A stretch of 64,000 nucleotides of DNA from Devosia epidermidihirudinis (GTDB lineage: Bacteria > Pseudomonadota > Alphaproteobacteria > Rhizobiales > Devosiaceae). A model generated the notes under the pieces. It had not been told where the DNA came from, did no database searches, and saw only the letters and a list, made by a program, of their open reading frames with translations. The stretch is from the NCBI RefSeq assembly GCF_000971295.1, contig NZ_LANJ01000046.1, positions 1-64,000 of the forward strand, written 5' to 3'. A program made the position numbers and the translations under genes. This document shows positions 18,424-28,158 of this stretch, one piece after another (position 1 is the stretch's first letter; every line of letters begins with the position of its first letter).

Positions 18424-19599
18424 CTAGAGGTCGAGCATTTCTTTGAGAGCTTCGACAAGTAAGTCCATCTGGGGTTTGGAATTGTAACCCTGGGCGGACA
18501 CGCGCACGATTGAATGGGACTTCCAGTTCAACACTGGAATTTCAATTCTGTACCTGTCCATCAATTCTTGCTGGAACTTTGGCGGCTCCGCGATATGGGG
18601 AACTGGCATCGCGACCATTTGCGGCGCGCTGAACTGCGGCGCGCTGAGCGGCGTCAGGCCGGTGAGCTTTTGCACCCGCGCTGCGGTCTCGTGCGCCAGC
18701 TGCTGGCACTGGCGCGCGACGCTGTCCCAGTCATGCTCGCGGCGGAACGCAATGGCGTCGGCAACGGCCAACATGGGGGCAGGATCGCGCGTGCCCATCA
18801 CTTCGTTTTCGTCGATGAAGGGGCTATTGCCGAAGGTGCCCTTGGCACCGGGCTGCTTGGACTCGGCGGTCCAGCCATGGCCGATCACCAGCGGGTTGAG
18901 CAGGTGCTGCAATTCGGGGCGGGCATAGAGGAAAGCTGAGCCCTTGGGGGCCATCAGCCACTTGTGGCAGTTGGAGGCGTAGAAATCGGCGCCCAGCGCT
19001 TCCATATCGAGTGGCACATGGCCCAGCGTGTGTGCGCCGTCGATGACGCTATAGATGCCGCGCTTGCGCGCCTCGGCCACGGCGCGCTCGATGGGGAAAT
19101 AGAGCGCAGTGGGCGAGGTGATGTGGCTGAGGAACAGCACCTTGGTCCGATCGGTCATCGCGCCAATGATGGTGTCGGTGAACTGGCTTTCCTCAAGCAG
19201 GGGAATGGGAATGTCGACGACGACGATCTTGGCGCCGGTGCGCCGGGCCACATAGGCCCAGGTCTTTTCCAGCGACGCATATTCATGGTCGGTGGTCAGG
19301 ATTTCATCGCCTTCTTTGAGGTCTAGCGACTGGGCGACGATATTGAGGCCGAACGTGGCATTGGTGACGCCGACGACATTGTCGGGGCTGGTGCCAACCT
19401 CTGCGGCGAGCGCAACGCGCGGCATGCGCATGCGCTCGGTCAGCTCACGGGCAAGGAACGCCACGGGCTGGCGTTCCAGTTCGAGCTGGAAATCCTGATA
19501 GGCCTTGAACACCGGGCGCGGGCAGGCGCCGAACGAGCCGTGATTGAGAAACACGACGTCGTCGCCGAGCAGGAAGTGGTTGGCAAGATTATCGGACAC
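18424..19599 (-). CDS. Class V aminotransferase-fold PLP enzyme (isopenicillin N epimerase-like)
   Basis: 391 aa from GTG 19599, preceded by AGAAGGGG and one base after the permease stop. It has the class V fold: NHGSFGACPRPVF at the start, TNATFGLNIVA, DHEYASLEKTW, PLP Asp187 in SVIDGAHTLGH and the Schiff-base Lys213 in SNCHKWLMAPKG. This is the CefD-like branch, whose members include isopenicillin N epimerase, cysteine desulfurase-like proteins and hydrolytic desulfurases. True beta-lactam function is very unlikely here. Its tight coupling to a peptide-class ABC transporter suggests it acts on the imported compound, for example on an amino or thio group (inference). Confidence 0.82.
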   Translation of the reverse strand: MSDNLANHFLLGDDVVFLNHGSFGACPRPVFKAYQDFQLELERQPVAFLARELTERMRMPRVALAAEVGTSPDNVVGVTNATFGLNIVAQSLDLKEGDEILTTDHEYASLEKTWAYVARRTGAKIVVVDIPIPLLEESQFTDTIIGAMTDRTKVLFLSHITSPTALYFPIERAVAEARKRGIYSVIDGAHTLGHVPLDMEALGADFYASNCHKWLMAPKGSAFLYARPELQHLLNPLVIGHGWTAESKQPGAKGTFGNSPFIDENEVMGTRDPAPMLAVADAIAFRREHDWDSVARQCQQLAHETAARVQKLTGLTPLSAPQFSAPQMVAMPVPHIAEPPKFQQELMDRYRIEIPVLNWKSHSIVRVSAQGYNSKPQMDLLVEALKEMLDL

Positions 19600-19600
19600 G

Positions 19601-20497
19601 TTAGCGCCCCTTCTGGGTAGGATCGAGAGCATCGCGCAGGCCATCGCCGAACAGCGTGGTTGCGAGGACGGTAATGGCGAGAGCGGCGGTTGGGAACAGG
19701 GCCATGTGCCAATAGAAGAACACGAAGTTCATCCCGACATTGATCATCTGGCCCCAGCTGGGCGTGGGTGGTGGCACGCCGATGCCGAGGAAACTGAGAC
19801 CAGCTTCGAGCATCATGGCGAGCGGAATGGAGAGCACAAACCCAACGATGATCGGCGAGACCGAGTTGGGGATCAGGTGGCGGCGAATGATGTACCAGGG
19901 GGAAGCGCCGAGCGCCTGCGCTGCGCGGACGAACTCCTTCTCGCGGAAGGCGCTGACCTGTGCGCGCACCAGCAGGCACACGCCGACCCAGCCAAACAGG
20001 GCCGCAACGGCAATGATGGTAACAAAGCCACCACCGGTCAAAGCGCCCAGCAGCATAGCCCCCAGCAGCGGCGGCACCACCGAGAACAGCTCGATCAGGC
20101 GCATGATGAACCAGTCTGTCTTGCCGCCGAAATAGCCGGCCAGCGCGCCGAGTGGCACGCCGATCAAGACGCTGAAGGCCGCAGCGGCAAAGCCGATGGT
20201 GAGCGAAACGCGCGCGCCATAGAGAATGCGCGTGAAGAAATCACGCCCCAGATCATCGACGCCAAACCAGTGTTCGGCCGATGGGAAGGCGAGGGAGTCC
20301 TTGAGGAAGGCCTGCGCCGTCGGATCACTCTTGCTGAGCAGCGGCGCAAAGATCGCCGCGAGGATCAGGATGAGCAACACGATGCCGCCGCCCACCGCTG
20401 CCCGATTGGCGAGAAAGCGGCGAAGGGCGAAATAGGCGGGGCTGCGCTGCACATAAGCAGGCGGCACGGCGAGGGCGACGTCAGTTTCGGTGGTCAT
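19601..20497 (-). CDS. Peptide/oligosaccharide-class ABC permease (DppC type)
   Basis: 298 aa. An N-terminal cytoplasmic segment and helix (FALRRFLANRAAVGGGIVLL), the periplasmic AEHWFGVDDLGRDFFTRILYG motif (read here as HWFGVDDLGRDFFTRI), then the binding-protein-dependent transport domain with the EAA loop RAAQALGASPWYIIRRHLIP and the closing GDGLRDALDPT tail are all typical of DppC/OppC. It overlaps dppB by four bases. In rhizobia, peptide-class importers also carry oligosaccharides and opines, so ligand class is open. Confidence 0.93.
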   Translation of the reverse strand: MTTETDVALAVPPAYVQRSPAYFALRRFLANRAAVGGGIVLLILILAAIFAPLLSKSDPTAQAFLKDSLAFPSAEHWFGVDDLGRDFFTRILYGARVSLTIGFAAAAFSVLIGVPLGALAGYFGGKTDWFIMRLIELFSVVPPLLGAMLLGALTGGGFVTIIAVAALFGWVGVCLLVRAQVSAFREKEFVRAAQALGASPWYIIRRHLIPNSVSPIIVGFVLSIPLAMMLEAGLSFLGIGVPPPTPSWGQMINVGMNFVFFYWHMALFPTAALAITVLATTLFGDGLRDALDPTQKGR

Positions 20498-21426
20498 TGC
20501 TTGTTTCCTCCGAAGCGGATGCGCGGATTGATCAGGGCATAGACGATGTCGGAGATCAGATAGGCCAGGCAGATGGCCACGGTGACCATGAGCACAAGCG
20601 CCATTTCCAGCGGATAGTCGCGGTTCTGGATGCTGGAGACGAAGTAGGAGCCAAGGCCGGGCACGCGGAACATGGATTCCACAAAGATCGAGCCGGTGGC
20701 GGTGCCGATGAACATGGGCAGGAACACGGTGACCATCGGAATGGCCGAGTTCTTGAGCACATGCTGGAAGATGATGCGGCGTTCGCTGAGGCCCTTGGCG
20801 CGGAGCGTGGTGACGAAGGGTTTGTTGATGTTGTCGAGGAACGCCGAGCGCGTGTAGCGGGCATAGGTGGCCAGCGGAATGGCGGCGTAGGCCACGATCG
20901 GCAGGATCCAGCGTTCCGGCTTGCCCCAGCCACTGGCAGGGAGCCAGTTGAGCCAGACGGCAAACACCAGGATCAGCAGCATGGAGGTGACGAACACCGG
21001 AATGGTCAGGCCCAGCGTCGCCACGGCGGACGCCAGATAGTCGATCCAGCTATTACGGTTAAGCGCGGCGGCCATGCCGAGCAGGATGCCCAGCGGCGCG
21101 CCGATCAGCACGCCGAGACCACCGAGGATCAGGCTTGGAGGCCAGGCATTGGCCAGCAGCGACAACACGGACTCTCCGGGGCTCTGATAGGGCACGCCGA
21201 AGTCGAGGCGCAGCACGCCGCCCATATAGTTCAGGTATTGCACCCAGAGCGGTTGATCGAGCCCGAGCTTGGCCATCAGCTGTTCGCGCACGGCGGCAGA
21301 GACCGGCATGTCATTGCCGTCAAAGGGGCCACCGGGCACGGCATGCATCATCAGGAAGATGATGATCGACACGGCAAAGAACGTGGCCGCGATCGAGATG
21401 AGACGTTTGATGATGAAGAGGATCAT
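20494..21426 (-). CDS. Peptide/oligosaccharide-class ABC permease (DppB type)
   Basis: 310 aa from ATG 21426 with GAGGA upstream. N-terminal helix ILFIIKRLISIAATFFAVS, the periplasmic HAVPGGPFDG loop, LDFGVPYQSP, EAA loop TTLRAKGLSERRIIFQHVLK (20 residues) and the final YALINPRIRFG are the family hallmarks. Partner of the DppC gene downstream and 13 bases after the ATPase gene. Six membrane helices are expected. Confidence 0.93.
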   Translation of the reverse strand: MILFIIKRLISIAATFFAVSIIIFLMMHAVPGGPFDGNDMPVSAAVREQLMAKLGLDQPLWVQYLNYMGGVLRLDFGVPYQSPGESVLSLLANAWPPSLILGGLGVLIGAPLGILLGMAAALNRNSWIDYLASAVATLGLTIPVFVTSMLLILVFAVWLNWLPASGWGKPERWILPIVAYAAIPLATYARYTRSAFLDNINKPFVTTLRAKGLSERRIIFQHVLKNSAIPMVTVFLPMFIGTATGSIFVESMFRVPGLGSYFVSSIQNRDYPLEMALVLMVTVAICLAYLISDIVYALINPRIRFGGNKQ

Positions 21427-21439
21427 GGGTTTTCGGTCC

Positions 21440-23206
21440 TCAATGGGTGACGATCGCTTCGACCAGATGGCCGGGCGCGATAGTGATGAGTTGTGGCGTT
21501 TCGCCGGGCAGCGCATCGGCGATGCTGGAGCGCGACACACGCGGCGTTGCCGAGGCGATCTGCTCGGCGGTGAGGAAGGTACGGTCGCGGCGCAGGCTCG
21601 GATTGGTCACCGGAATGGCGTCGAGCAGGGCGCGCGTGTAGGGGTGCTGCGGGCTGGCAAAGAGCTGTGCGGTCGGCGCCTGTTCGACGACGCGGCCGCG
21701 ATACATCACCACCACGCTATCGGTCAGCGAGCGCACGACGCTGAGGTCGTGGCTGATGAACAGCATGGAGAGGCCCATTTCCTGCTGCAGCTGCTTGAGC
21801 AGACCAATGACCTGCGCCTTGACCGAGACGTCGAGGGCCGAGGTCGGCTCGTCCGCTACCAGCACGGAGGGCCCCAGGATCAGCGCGCGAGCAATCGCTA
21901 CGCGCTGGCGCTGGCCACCGGACAGTTCATGGGGATAGCGCTGGCCAAAGCTGCGATCGAGTCCGACGCGTTCGAGCCAGTCGAGGGCCATTTCTGTCTG
22001 CTGCTTGGGTGTGTGCAGGTTATGGATGTGCAGCGGCTCGGCAATGATCTGAGCCAGTGTCATGACCGGATCGAGCGCCGAATAGCTGTCCTGAAACACC
22101 ACCTGCATCCGGCGGCGGAACTGCTTGAGGGCTGGGCCGTCGAGCCCGCCGATATCGGTGCCATCCACGAGGATCTCCCCGCTCGAAGGCGGGGTCAGCC
22201 GCATCGCCATCATGCCGGTCGTGCTCTTGCCGGACCCGGATTCGCCGACAAGGCCGACAATCTTGTTGCGTGGCAGCACGAGGCTCACATCGCGCACGGC
22301 GTGGAAGTCGAGATATTCATGCATGATGCGGCGACGGCGACGCACGCGGTAAGTCTTGGATAGACCGCGCAGCTCGAGCGCCGGCGCAGCAGTGTCGATG
22401 CTCTCGACGTCGGGCTGGCGCGCTTCGCCAGCGCGCAGGCTCGCGAGCAGCGACTTGGTGTAAGCCTGTTGCGGATTGTCGAAGATCTCGGCAACGCTGC
22501 CTTCTTCAACGACGCGGCCTCGATACATGACGGCGACGCGATCCACCGTTTCGGCAACGACGCCGAGATCGTGGGTGATGACGATCAGCGCCATGCCCAG
22601 CTCGGCCTGCAGCGATTTGATCAGCTGCAGGATCTGCGCCTGAATGGTGACGTCGAGCGCGGTGGTTGGCTCATCGGCGATCAGCAGCTTGGGCTGGCAG
22701 GAGAGCGCCATGGCGATCATCGCGCGCTGCAACATGCCGCCCGAAAGCTGGTGCGGGTAATAGCTGAGAACGTCTTTGGCGTTCTTGATTTCAACCTTGA
22801 GCAGCATCTGCTCGGCCTCGGCCAGAGCAGCGCGCTTTGAGGATTTGCGGTGGGTGCGGATGGTCTCGACGATCTGCTGACCGATGGTGAACACCGGGTC
22901 GAACGCCGTCATCGGGTCCTGAAAGATCATTGCCGCGGACTTGCCGCGAAGCGCTGACATGGCGCCGGTGCTGGCGTCCATCACATTGACATCGTCCAGC
23001 ATCAGCCGGTCGGCCTCGACCTTGGCGGTGGAGGCGAGCAGGCGCATCAGGGCGAGACAGGTGACCGATTTGCCGGAACCGGATTCCCCGACAATGCCAA
23101 GGCTTTCGCCTTCGTTGAGCTTGAAGCTGACGTCGTGGACGGCCGTGACATCCCCACCATGCTGGCGGAAGCTCACCTTGAGGCCGCTGATATCGACAAG
23201 TGCCAT
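21440..23206 (-). CDS. Fused double ABC ATPase of a peptide-class importer (DppD-DppF fusion)
   Basis: 588 aa with two complete nucleotide-binding domains. Domain 1 (about 1-260) has [25 protein letters not shown] and [12 protein letters not shown]. Domain 2 (about 280-545) has [27 protein letters not shown] and [13 protein letters not shown] linker with [12 protein letters not shown] joins them. Fused D-F ATPases are common in rhizobial and GsiA-like systems. The domain 1 signature reads LSGGM rather than LSGGQ, as in DppD. It sits 13 bases before the DppB gene, after the binding-protein gene. Confidence 0.94.
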   Translation of the reverse strand: MALVDISGLKVSFRQHGGDVTAVHDVSFKLNEGESLGIVGESGSGKSVTCLALMRLLASTAKVEADRLMLDDVNVMDASTGAMSALRGKSAAMIFQDPMTAFDPVFTIGQQIVETIRTHRKSSKRAALAEAEQMLLKVEIKNAKDVLSYYPHQLSGGMLQRAMIAMALSCQPKLLIADEPTTALDVTIQAQILQLIKSLQAELGMALIVITHDLGVVAETVDRVAVMYRGRVVEEGSVAEIFDNPQQAYTKSLLASLRAGEARQPDVESIDTAAPALELRGLSKTYRVRRRRRIMHEYLDFHAVRDVSLVLPRNKIVGLVGESGSGKSTTGMMAMRLTPPSSGEILVDGTDIGGLDGPALKQFRRRMQVVFQDSYSALDPVMTLAQIIAEPLHIHNLHTPKQQTEMALDWLERVGLDRSFGQRYPHELSGGQRQRVAIARALILGPSVLVADEPTSALDVSVKAQVIGLLKQLQQEMGLSMLFISHDLSVVRSLTDSVVVMYRGRVVEQAPTAQLFASPQHPYTRALLDAIPVTNPSLRRDRTFLTAEQIASATPRVSRSSIADALPGETPQLITIAPGHLVEAIVTH

Positions 23207-23265
23207 TCACGTTTCTCCGTAACTTGCGCTCCCGGCCGAAACCGGGAGCGCGCAGCACTAGCGGG

Positions 23266-24867
23266 CTAGTTCTTGGTGATGTGGGTGTACATGTAGCTGA
23301 AGGCGCCGAACGGGGTGTAGCCGTTCTCGTTTGGCACGGTCGCATCGCCACCGATGGCGTCGCTGATGACGCTGGTGGTCAGCGGGTGCACCAGTGGCAC
23401 AATCATGCCCTGATCGATCATCACCTGCTCGGCCTGCGCGTAGAGCTTGAGGCGTTCTTCCCAGACGGGATTGGAGTCGGCCTGCGCCACCAGCGCGTCA
23501 TATTCGGCGACGTGGTAGTTGTGACGACCACCGTTGTAGAAGATGCCGAAGAAGTTGGACGGATCGAGATAATCGTAGCCGTAGGGCGCGATATAGAGGT
23601 TATTCTTGCGCGCCAGAAGGCCTTCCATCCAGTCCTTGCCGGGCATGATCTTGATGTTCATGGTGATCCCCAAGATCTCCTTGAACTGTGCCTGCAGGTA
23701 CTGAGCAGTTGGCGGCAGGATCGCGCCATTGGCGCCACCTTCTTCACGGAACCAGATTTCCACCTCGGGGAAGCCCTTGCCGTCCGGATAACCAGCGGCG
23801 GTCATGAAGTCCTTGGCCTTCTGCGGATCGAACACGGCCTTGGCCGCCATCTCGGCATTGTAGCCAGGATAGCCGGGCGCCAGGATCGAGCCAGCGGGTG
23901 CCGCCAGATCGCGCAGCACGGTCGAGGTCAGCTCGTCGCGATTGACCGCATAGTAGAACGCGCGGCGCACGTCGACATTGTCGAAGGGCGGGGAATCCAG
24001 ATCAAACGAGATGTAGGAGACGGCAAACACCGCATCCTGACGCAGATTGTCCGGCATGCGCTGACGCATCACCGGGATCTGGCCGGCATTGAGGTTGGAG
24101 ATGTCGGCTTCGCCAGCCAGGAAGGCGGGCAGGCCAACTTCGGGCAAGCCGAGCGAGGAGTCGATCTCGACTTCATCCACCTGAGCCTGCCATGGGCCGG
24201 TATAGCTCTCGTTCTTTTCCAGAACGACCGTGTTGTTGGACTTCTCCCAGCTCTGAACCTTGAACGGGCCGGAGGCGACGATGGTGTCTACATTGGTCGA
24301 CCAGTCTTCGCCGACCTTGTCGAACTGATGCTTAGGCGTTGGGTACCAAAGGCTCACAACGCTTGGCAGATAGGGCTTTGGCGTGACGGTGGTGACGGTG
24401 ATGGTGTGATCGTCGACGGCCTTGATGCCAAGGGTGGACACGTCGGCAGTGCCGTCGGTCACTTCCTTCCAGTTGGCGATGCTGGCGGCAGTGTCCCAAT
24501 ACCAGGCAAAGTCATAGCCCGAGGTCGCAGCCTGCTGCAGCGAGAAGATATAGTCCGACGCCTTGAGAGGCTCGCCATCGCTCCACACGAGGCCATCGCG
24601 CAGCTTGAACGTCCAGGTCAATCCATCCTCGGACTGTTCCCAGCTTTCGGCAGCCAGCGCGGTCAGCTCGTAGTTCTTGTCGAAGCCGCTCAGCGGCACC
24701 TGCACCAGATCAGCACCCGCAGCGCGGGCGTAAACGGTGCGCATATAGTCCATATAGGTTCCGGTCGTAGACAGGCCGGGCGCGACCAGCCTGGACTGAG
24801 CCAGAGCCGGGGCAGTCAGCACGGCGGCCAGCGCCAATGCGCCACCGACCTTGAGCATGAAGTTCAT
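23266..24867 (-). CDS. Periplasmic substrate-binding protein, family 5 (peptide/oligosaccharide class)
   Basis: 533 aa from ATG 24867 after GGAGGAACGGA. A Sec signal (1-23, ending APALAQ) precedes a family 5 solute-binding protein: LAAESWEQSEDGLTWTFKLR, GLVWSDGEPLKASDYIFSL and VRRAFYYAVNRDELTSTVL are standard. Family members bind di- or oligopeptides, nickel, haem, opines or plant-derived oligosaccharides. Being downstream of deoxysugar oxidation genes on the same strand suggests a sugar-containing ligand (inference). A 250-base gap with a 15-bp palindrome precedes it, so it may have its own promoter. Confidence 0.92.
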   Translation of the reverse strand: MNFMLKVGGALALAAVLTAPALAQSRLVAPGLSTTGTYMDYMRTVYARAAGADLVQVPLSGFDKNYELTALAAESWEQSEDGLTWTFKLRDGLVWSDGEPLKASDYIFSLQQAATSGYDFAWYWDTAASIANWKEVTDGTADVSTLGIKAVDDHTITVTTVTPKPYLPSVVSLWYPTPKHQFDKVGEDWSTNVDTIVASGPFKVQSWEKSNNTVVLEKNESYTGPWQAQVDEVEIDSSLGLPEVGLPAFLAGEADISNLNAGQIPVMRQRMPDNLRQDAVFAVSYISFDLDSPPFDNVDVRRAFYYAVNRDELTSTVLRDLAAPAGSILAPGYPGYNAEMAAKAVFDPQKAKDFMTAAGYPDGKGFPEVEIWFREEGGANGAILPPTAQYLQAQFKEILGITMNIKIMPGKDWMEGLLARKNNLYIAPYGYDYLDPSNFFGIFYNGGRHNYHVAEYDALVAQADSNPVWEERLKLYAQAEQVMIDQGMIVPLVHPLTTSVISDAIGGDATVPNENGYTPFGAFSYMYTHITKN

Positions 24868-25013
24868 TCCGTTCCTCCTAGATTGAAGAGCCAAGTTTTG
24901 TTCGCCGACAAATGCCATTGCGGGAGGATCTCATGCCCTCTCCGTTCCGGCTCGTGGATGGCTCCTGCCCCACGCTCAGCTTGCAGTCGCAGATTAAAGA
25001 AAAGTCGAATGAC

Positions 25014-25028
25014 ATATGTCTGACATAT
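25014..25028. promoter_or_regulatory. Perfect 15-bp palindrome, candidate operator
   Basis: ATATGTC-T-GACATAT is a perfect inverted repeat (7-bp arms, one-base centre), 147 bases upstream of the binding-protein start. The core ATATGTCTG recurs at 29342, upstream of the IclR gene. The size and symmetry fit a dimeric GntR or similar regulator. The rest of the gap 24868-25117 shows no gene. Confidence 0.5.
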
Positions 25029-25077
25029 CCTTTTGGACTGAACAAGCCGGGGACGACGCGAGGGCGTTCGGCCGGTT

Positions 25078-25131
25078 CAAATCCCTGCTTAAGCAGGCTT
25101 TTCCGATATGCGCGACCCTAGTAGGTCGCGC
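25078..25131 (-). terminator. Hairpins at the 3' end of the SDR gene
   Basis: GCGCGACC (25110-25117) pairs with GGTCGCGC (25124-25131) around a loop that contains the SDR stop codon. A second, perfect 14-bp palindrome, CCTGCTTAAGCAGG (25084-25097), follows in the direction of transcription with an ATTT end. They may attenuate read-through into the transporter genes. Confidence 0.4.
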
Positions 25132-25867
25132 GTCCACCGGACAGATCGAAGGTCGATCCGGTGGTGAATGAGTTTTCCGACGTGGCCAGCCAGCAGATCA
25201 TCGCGGCAGCTTCATCGAGTTCGAGCATACGGCCGCGCGGGATCTTGGACAGGATCATCGCGAGGAATTCGGGGGCTTGGCTCAGCGCCATCGTGGTTTT
25301 GGCGACGGCAGGCGTCACGGCGTTGACCGCGATGTTGTAGCCGGCCAGTTCCTTGCCCAGCGATTTGGTGAGCGCCAGCACGCCCGCCTTGGTGGAGGAA
25401 TAGGCCGGAGCGTTCGGGTTGCCCTCCTTGCCCGCCACCGAGCTCAGATTGACGATGCGGCCATAATTGGCAGCGATCATGTGGGGCACGACGGCGCGGC
25501 TGACGAGGAACGTGCCGACCAGGCCGATCTGCACCACCTTGATGAAGTCCTCGATGGGATATTCCCAGGTCGGGGCATTAGGGCCAACAATGGCAGCGTT
25601 GTTGATCAGCACATCGATCTTGCCGAAGCGGGCAATGACGGCGTCGACGGCATTGGTGACGCCATCTTTGTCGCTGATATCGACGCGCAGGGTCTGCACA
25701 CGCTCGGTGCCATGCTTGGCAGTAACGGCGTCGAGCAGCTTCTGGTCGATATCCCAGATGCTGACGCGGCCGCCATTGTCCAGTATACGCTCTGCCGTGG
25801 TGAGGCCGATGCCCTGACCGCCGCCGGTGATGATCGCAATGCGACCGTCGAAATCATATGTGTTCAC
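25118..25867 (-). CDS. SDR-family oxidoreductase, probable deoxysugar (acid) dehydrogenase
   Basis: 249 aa classical short-chain dehydrogenase. The NAD-binding glycine motif TGGGQGIG is at 14-21, the NNAA motif at 89-92, and the catalytic set is Ser142/143, Tyr156 and Lys160 (YSSTK). DIDQ after strand 2 (Asp at the end of SIWD) favours NAD over NADP. In non-phosphorylative L-rhamnose and L-fucose pathways an SDR oxidises either the sugar at C1 or the 2-keto-3-deoxy acid at C4; either would fit. It lies 18 bases after the aldo/keto reductase gene. Substrate is inference from context. Confidence 0.85.
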   Translation of the reverse strand: MNTYDFDGRIAIITGGGQGIGLTTAERILDNGGRVSIWDIDQKLLDAVTAKHGTERVQTLRVDISDKDGVTNAVDAVIARFGKIDVLINNAAIVGPNAPTWEYPIEDFIKVVQIGLVGTFLVSRAVVPHMIAANYGRIVNLSSVAGKEGNPNAPAYSSTKAGVLALTKSLGKELAGYNIAVNAVTPAVAKTTMALSQAPEFLAMILSKIPRGRMLELDEAAAMICWLATSENSFTTGSTFDLSGGRATY

Positions 25868-25885
25868 TGCACTATCCCTGGCTGG

Positions 25886-26947
25886 TTATGCCATCGCGTT
25901 GGTTTGAATGCGTCCGGCCGCCTGGGGCACGGGCGCGTCGATATGGATGAGGCCCTCGTTCTTGAGGTCGCTCCAGTAAGCGTCTGGAATGACCGCCTGC
26001 ATCGAGGCGATGTTGTTGCTAATTTCAGATGGCCGCGCGGCGCCCGGAATGACCGAGACGACGGCTGGGTGCGCAACCGGAAATTGCAGCGCTGCCGATT
26101 GCAGCGTCACGCCATGGGCATCGCCCACCGCCTGAATGCGGCGCACCTTGTCCTGAATGGCGTCGGACGCAACGACATAGCCATAGCGCGCATCCGGCCC
26201 CGGCCCGGTGGCCAGAATGCCCGAGGCAAACGGCGCACCGACCACCACGCCGATATTGTCGCGCAGGCACCGCGCCAGACCATCATGCAACACGCCCTGA
26301 TCGAGCAGGGTATAGGGCATGGCCAGCACGATGAAATCGAGATCGACGAGCGTTGCGATATTGTCGAGCGAGGCCGCGATATTGATGCCCATGCCGATGG
26401 CACGGATATCGCCAGCGCGCTTGAGTTCTTCCAGCGCCTTAATGCCACTGGTGGTCATGTCGTTGAGGCGCTTTTCGAACTGGTCGCCATGCGCGCCCGC
26501 ATCGAGATCATGCACGAGCAGGGCGTCGATGCGGTCGGTCGCCAGGCGCTGCAGGCTTTGCTCATAGGAGCGCATGAAGCCATCATAGCTGTAGTCGAAT
26601 ACGCATTCGAAATTGAGCCCGCCGCCCCATGGCGCACGGTCAAATGTGTCGGGATCGGCGGGGCGACGCAGATAGCGTCCGACCTTGGTGGTCAGCACGA
26701 AATCGCGACGATCCTTATCGATCAGATAGCTGCCGGTGCGGTGTTCGCTGAGGCCATTGCCGTAAAACGGTGCGGTATCGAAATAGCGGACGCCGCCGGT
26801 CCAGCCGGCATCGAGCGTGGCCCGGGCTTCTTCGCCCGGCACGCGCCGATACATGCCGCCCAGATGGGCCGCGCCAAAACCCAGGGCGGGCAGGCGGAGG
26901 CTGGTTTTGCCAACCTGACGGGTAGGAGGGAGAGAACCTTGTTCCAT
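25886..26947 (-). CDS. Aldo/keto reductase, L-fucose/threo-aldose dehydrogenase-like
   Basis: 353 aa from ATG 26947, one base after the dehydratase stop. The AKR barrel is clear: LPALGFGAAHLGGMY, active-site FDTAPFYGNGLSEH with Asp57 and Tyr62, and Lys88 in LTTKVGRYL. The DRIDALLVHDLDAGAHGDQF segment and the VSVIPGAARPSE C-terminal cofactor loop match the D-threo-aldose 1-dehydrogenase branch, which oxidises L-fucose and related sugars to lactones. Here it probably performs the first oxidation of the deoxysugar after mutarotation. No lactonase gene is seen next to it. Confidence 0.87.
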   Translation of the reverse strand: MEQGSLPPTRQVGKTSLRLPALGFGAAHLGGMYRRVPGEEARATLDAGWTGGVRYFDTAPFYGNGLSEHRTGSYLIDKDRRDFVLTTKVGRYLRRPADPDTFDRAPWGGGLNFECVFDYSYDGFMRSYEQSLQRLATDRIDALLVHDLDAGAHGDQFEKRLNDMTTSGIKALEELKRAGDIRAIGMGINIAASLDNIATLVDLDFIVLAMPYTLLDQGVLHDGLARCLRDNIGVVVGAPFASGILATGPGPDARYGYVVASDAIQDKVRRIQAVGDAHGVTLQSAALQFPVAHPAVVSVIPGAARPSEISNNIASMQAVIPDAYWSDLKNEGLIHIDAPVPQAAGRIQTNAMA

Positions 26948-26948
26948 C

Positions 26949-28130
26949 TCAGACCTTGAGCGCTGCCAGAGTGTCGAGCGTGAAGCCATGACCGAAGCCG
27001 GGCGCATCGCTTGGTACACAATAGCCGTCCACCGGCACAGCCATGCCGGGATAGCCATGGGTGCGTTCGGACGGAATGCCCGGCGCACCACCGACGAAAT
27101 ACTCGCCCCAGCGCGTATTGGTATTGGCATAGCTGAAGTGCTGGCCGAACGGGGTGTTCATGCCCGCGTGAAGGATCACTTCGAGCCCGGCGGCATCGGC
27201 AATCGCCGCGATGCGCTGGCAGGCGGTGAAGCCGCCGACCCAGTGAATGTCGGGTTGGAAGATATCGGCCACGCGGTCCTTGGCAGCGTCAAAGAAGGTG
27301 TGCGGCGTGTACCAGTGTTCGCCGGTCGCCAGCGTCTGCCAGGGCAGGCGATCGCGCAGGGCGCGGTGGGCGCCCATGTTTTCGGGGATCAGGCAATCTT
27401 CGATCCACTTGAGATTGTAGGGGCGCAGGCGCTCGGCCAGCCGCACGGCGAACTCTACGTCAAACGCCATCCAGCAATCGAGCATCAGTTCGACATCGCG
27501 CCCGATCAGCTGGCGCGCCTTGCCGACGAAATCCTCGTTCTTGTTGATCGCGGCGAGGCCATCGGCGGTGCCATAGGGGCAGGCGAGCTTGGTGGCGCCA
27601 AAGCCCAGCTCCATGTGCCAATCAGTGTCATTGCCGGTGGCATAGCAAAATTGCTTGTCGCGGGCGGGGCCGCCAGCCAGCTCATAAACCGGCATCTTGA
27701 GGAGGCGCCCCTTAAGGTCCCACAGCGCCAGATCGACGGCGCTGATGGCGTAGGACGCCAGCCCCGAGGAGGAATAGGGCGACGTGATGCGCATCATCAT
27801 GTCGTAGAGCTTTTCCGTCGCCAGCGGATTTTCATCCAGCAGGAGCGGGCCGATATGATCATTGATCAGGCTGACCACCGGCGCGCCATAGCCGCTGCTG
27901 CCAAAGCCCCAGCTGCCATCATCGGCGGTGACGATGACGCCGACGGCCGGATAGCTGCCCAGCCAGCTCGACCGATGCGCCTTGTAGCGCGGATAGCGGG
28001 ACATGGGGTTGGCGACTTCATCATTCTGGTGCCAGGCCGGGCGGCGTGCCTTCGCCTTGTTTTCCTCTTCATAGGGACCAACACCCAGGGGGTTGGTCAT
28101 GGCGAAGGCCTGAATGGACGCGATCTTCAT
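26949..28130 (-). CDS. Enolase-superfamily sugar-acid dehydratase, L-rhamnonate dehydratase-like
   Basis: 393 aa from ATG 28130. Mandelate racemase/enolase fold with metal ligands Asp218 (MLDCW), Glu244 (WIEDCLIPE) and Glu271 (ATGEHW), and a catalytic His at 321. Similarity to L-rhamnonate dehydratase as I remember it is strong in NPMSRY, SSGLASYAISAVDLALWDL, YATGN and MLDCWM. The enzyme would dehydrate L-rhamnonate (or L-fuconate/L-lyxonate) to the 2-keto-3-deoxy acid. The adjacent L-rhamnose mutarotase supports L-rhamnose. An in-frame extension upstream overlaps the mutarotase gene and is rejected. Confidence 0.88.
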   Translation of the reverse strand: MKIASIQAFAMTNPLGVGPYEEENKAKARRPAWHQNDEVANPMSRYPRYKAHRSSWLGSYPAVGVIVTADDGSWGFGSSGYGAPVVSLINDHIGPLLLDENPLATEKLYDMMMRITSPYSSSGLASYAISAVDLALWDLKGRLLKMPVYELAGGPARDKQFCYATGNDTDWHMELGFGATKLACPYGTADGLAAINKNEDFVGKARQLIGRDVELMLDCWMAFDVEFAVRLAERLRPYNLKWIEDCLIPENMGAHRALRDRLPWQTLATGEHWYTPHTFFDAAKDRVADIFQPDIHWVGGFTACQRIAAIADAAGLEVILHAGMNTPFGQHFSYANTNTRWGEYFVGGAPGIPSERTHGYPGMAVPVDGYCVPSDAPGFGHGFTLDTLAALKV

Positions 28131-28158
28131 AGTGCGATGTTCCGCATGGTGAATTGGC

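Noticed and set aside
18424..19599. Beta-lactam biosynthesis (isopenicillin N epimerase)
   Set aside because: Resemblance is to the broad class V fold only; no other beta-lactam genes are present and the gene is tied to an importer.
23200..25023. Long plus-strand frame opposite the family 5 binding-protein gene
   Set aside because: The minus strand carries a signal peptide, a strong ribosome site and family 5 motifs; the plus frame is its shadow.
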